6,345 nucleotides of DNA, taken from NCBI GenBank assembly GCA_030039815.1, contig JASHUW010000006.1, positions 1 through 6,345 of the forward strand, written 5' to 3'. Both the position numbers and the translations under genes were made by a program. Position 1 is the first letter of the stretch. Every line of letters begins with the position of its first letter. The notes below the pieces were generated by a model, which made no database searches, was not told the DNA's origin, and saw only the letters and a list, made by a program, of their open reading frames with translations. Shown piece after piece: positions 5,639 to 6,345 of the stretch. The DNA comes from Alphaproteobacteria bacterium. GTDB lineage: Bacteria > Pseudomonadota > Alphaproteobacteria > ATCC43930 > CGMCC-115725.

Positions 5639-5658
5639 TGTCCTAGCCCCGCTAGGGT
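5630..5658 (+). promoter_or_regulatory. Possible promoter of the Fur-family gene, leaderless
   Basis: TTGCGT (5630-5635), 17 bases, TAGGGT (5653-5658). The extended GCTAGGGTC resembles the GCTAnAwC -10 seen in Caulobacter-type promoters. Transcription would start about at 5665-5666, that is at the ATG itself, and no Shine-Dalgarno is present. The -35 lies in the right arm of one inverted repeat and the -10 in the right arm of the next, so a bound repressor would block it. Confidence 0.4.
5642..5656. repeat. Second inverted repeat before the Fur-family gene
   Basis: CCTAGC (5642-5647) and GCTAGG (5651-5656), perfect around CCC. It is centred 22 bases (two helical turns) downstream of the first dyad's centre (5627 to 5649), so both would face the same side of DNA. 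It may be a second operator site or a coincidence around the -10. Confidence 0.4.
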
Positions 5659-5665
5659 CGCGGTC

Positions 5666-6070
5666 ATGGCCCGCACCCCTGTTGTCTCCACTGCGCTGCT
5701 GACGCTGATGCGCGAGCGTCATCACCACGCCTGGACGCTCGAAGATCTGCACGCCGCGCTCGCCGAGCGCGAAATCGCCGCGGATTTCTCTTCGGTGTTC
5801 CGCGCGGCCGAGAAGCTCGCCGCGGCCGGCGACATCCGCAAGCTGACGCTCGAAGACGGCCGCGCCCGCTTCGAGCTGTTCGACGCGCATCACGACCATC
5901 TGCACTGCACGCGCTGCGGCGAGCTGGTGCCGGTGCCGTGCCTGCTCGGTCCCGGCAATTTCGCGGCGCTCGAGCGCGAGGCCGGGGTCGCCATCCTCGA
6001 CCATCACCTCGTGCTGAGCGGCATCTGCCGCGACTGTCGCACGGTGCCGTCGCCCGGAGCGTCGGCATGA
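5666..6070 (+). CDS. Fur-family metal-responsive repressor
   Basis: A 134-residue regulator. The N-terminal winged-helix domain has its recognition helix around residues 40-52 (DFSSVFRAAEKL), followed by the wing (DIRKL to ARFELF). The dimerisation/metal domain carries H75-H-D-H78-L-H80-C81-T-R-C84, then H113-H114 and C121-R-D-C124. The two CxxC pairs match the structural zinc site, and the His cluster matches the regulatory site of the family. It is slightly shorter than E. coli Fur at the N-terminus. ATG 5666 fits the family start; a TTG at 5630 in frame would add 12 residues encoded by the inverted repeats. The metal is uncertain: the co-translated transporter-like gene (ATGA overlap) suggests zinc, nickel or cobalt rather than iron, so Zur- or Nur-like roles are both possible. 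Confidence 0.88.
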   Translation: MARTPVVSTALLTLMRERHHHAWTLEDLHAALAEREIAADFSSVFRAAEKLAAAGDIRKLTLEDGRARFELFDAHHDHLHCTRCGELVPVPCLLGPGNFAALEREAGVAILDHHLVLSGICRDCRTVPSPGASA

Positions 6071-6345
6071 ATTTATGGGATCCGAGCCATGTCAACCTGA
6101 CGGTCGACCTGTTGACCGCGTTCCTGCTCGGTCTGGTGCACGGGATCACCCCCGATGAGCATACCTGGCCGATCACCTTCAGCTATGCGGTTGGCGGCTA
6201 TTCGACCGGCCGCGGACTGCGCGCCGGGCTGATTTTCTCCGCGGCGTTCACCGTGCAGGCCGCGCTGGCGAGCGAGCTGGCGCACCTGGGCCTCGGGCAC
6301 TGGTTCACCTTCGACGCCTTCGACGGCGTGGTCTACGTCATTGTC
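6067..6345 (+). CDS. NicO/NiCoT-like membrane metal transporter, N-terminal part
   Basis: The first 93 residues of a gene that runs off the right edge. The start ATG overlaps the Fur-family stop (ATGA), so the two are translated together. The first membrane segment (about residues 11-27) carries G-L-V-H25-G-I-T-P-D30-E31-H32-T-W-P, close in form to the HX4DH signature of nickel/cobalt transporters but with an extra Glu. A second segment covers about 52-68, with a further start near 87. The motif and the Fur-type neighbour point to uptake of a divalent metal. The subfamily is not certain from this fragment; a more distant cation transporter or exporter with a similar His/Asp motif is possible. 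Confidence 0.65.
   Translation, partial: MNLWDPSHVNLTVDLLTAFLLGLVHGITPDEHTWPITFSYAVGGYSTGRGLRAGLIFSAAFTVQAALASELAHLGLGHWFTFDAFDGVVYVIV

Noticed and set aside
5630..5665. TTG 5630 as start of the Fur-family protein
   Set aside because: The extra residues are encoded by the operator-like repeats and do not resemble Fur N-termini; ATG 5666 gives the expected family start.
1..6345. Mobile elements, CRISPR arrays, tRNA or rRNA genes
   Set aside because: No transposase, integrase, terminal repeats, regularly spaced repeats or cloverleaf-like sequence was seen; coding is nearly continuous on one strand.

Overview
The window is dense, GC-rich bacterial DNA in which every convincing gene lies on the + strand. 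Codon use, promoter style and protein content (an HpnL-like hopanoid-associated membrane protein, a CopC/CopD pair, a short Fur-family repressor) suggest an alphaproteobacterium, perhaps Sphingomonadales or Rhodospirillales/Acetobacteraceae. That placement is an inference. Three transcriptional blocks can be seen.

Block 1 (left edge to 2715): two paralogous ferritin-like diiron proteins (24-881 and 881-1720) and an HpnL-type polytopic membrane protein (1717-2715). They are joined by 1-nt and 4-nt stop/start overlaps, so the three are almost certainly co-translated. The six putative iron ligands fall at identical residue numbers in the two paralogs. Their substrate is unknown; the HpnL-like neighbour suggests lipid or hopanoid metabolism.

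Block 2 (about 2756-5616): a copper operon. Its first gene (2793-3188) encodes a 131-residue DUF2946-like protein ending in R-A-P-P-A-L-A. This is the architecture of CruR, the copper-responsive upstream ORF described in Bordetella pertussis, in which a nascent chain arrests on a C-terminal RAPP motif and copper sensed by a CXXC motif relieves the arrest and allows Rho-dependent termination before the next gene. Here the CXXC is replaced by a C-C-x-x-H arrangement. The roughly 200-nt gap that follows holds a strong hairpin, a pyrimidine tract, a hairpin that would hide a Shine-Dalgarno sequence, and a candidate 40-codon ORF (3271-3393) with a good ribosome binding site and an ATGA overlap with the next gene. 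Then come a secreted, probably outer-membrane, protein of unknown function (3390-4313), periplasmic copC (4304-4678) and inner-membrane copD (4690-5616). A plausible picture is copper handling across outer membrane, periplasm and inner membrane, switched by a translational copper sensor.

Block 3 (about 5616 to right edge): two consecutive perfect inverted repeats and a possible promoter precede a Fur-family metalloregulator (5666-6070). This overlaps by ATGA the start of a polytopic membrane protein with an HX4DEH motif resembling nickel/cobalt transporters, cut by the window edge. It looks like a self-regulated metal-uptake unit.

The most interesting part is the CruR-like leader and its downstream regulatory gap (2793-3393), which appears to be a divergent version of a recently described copper-sensing arrest-peptide system, possibly with a second small leader ORF in series.
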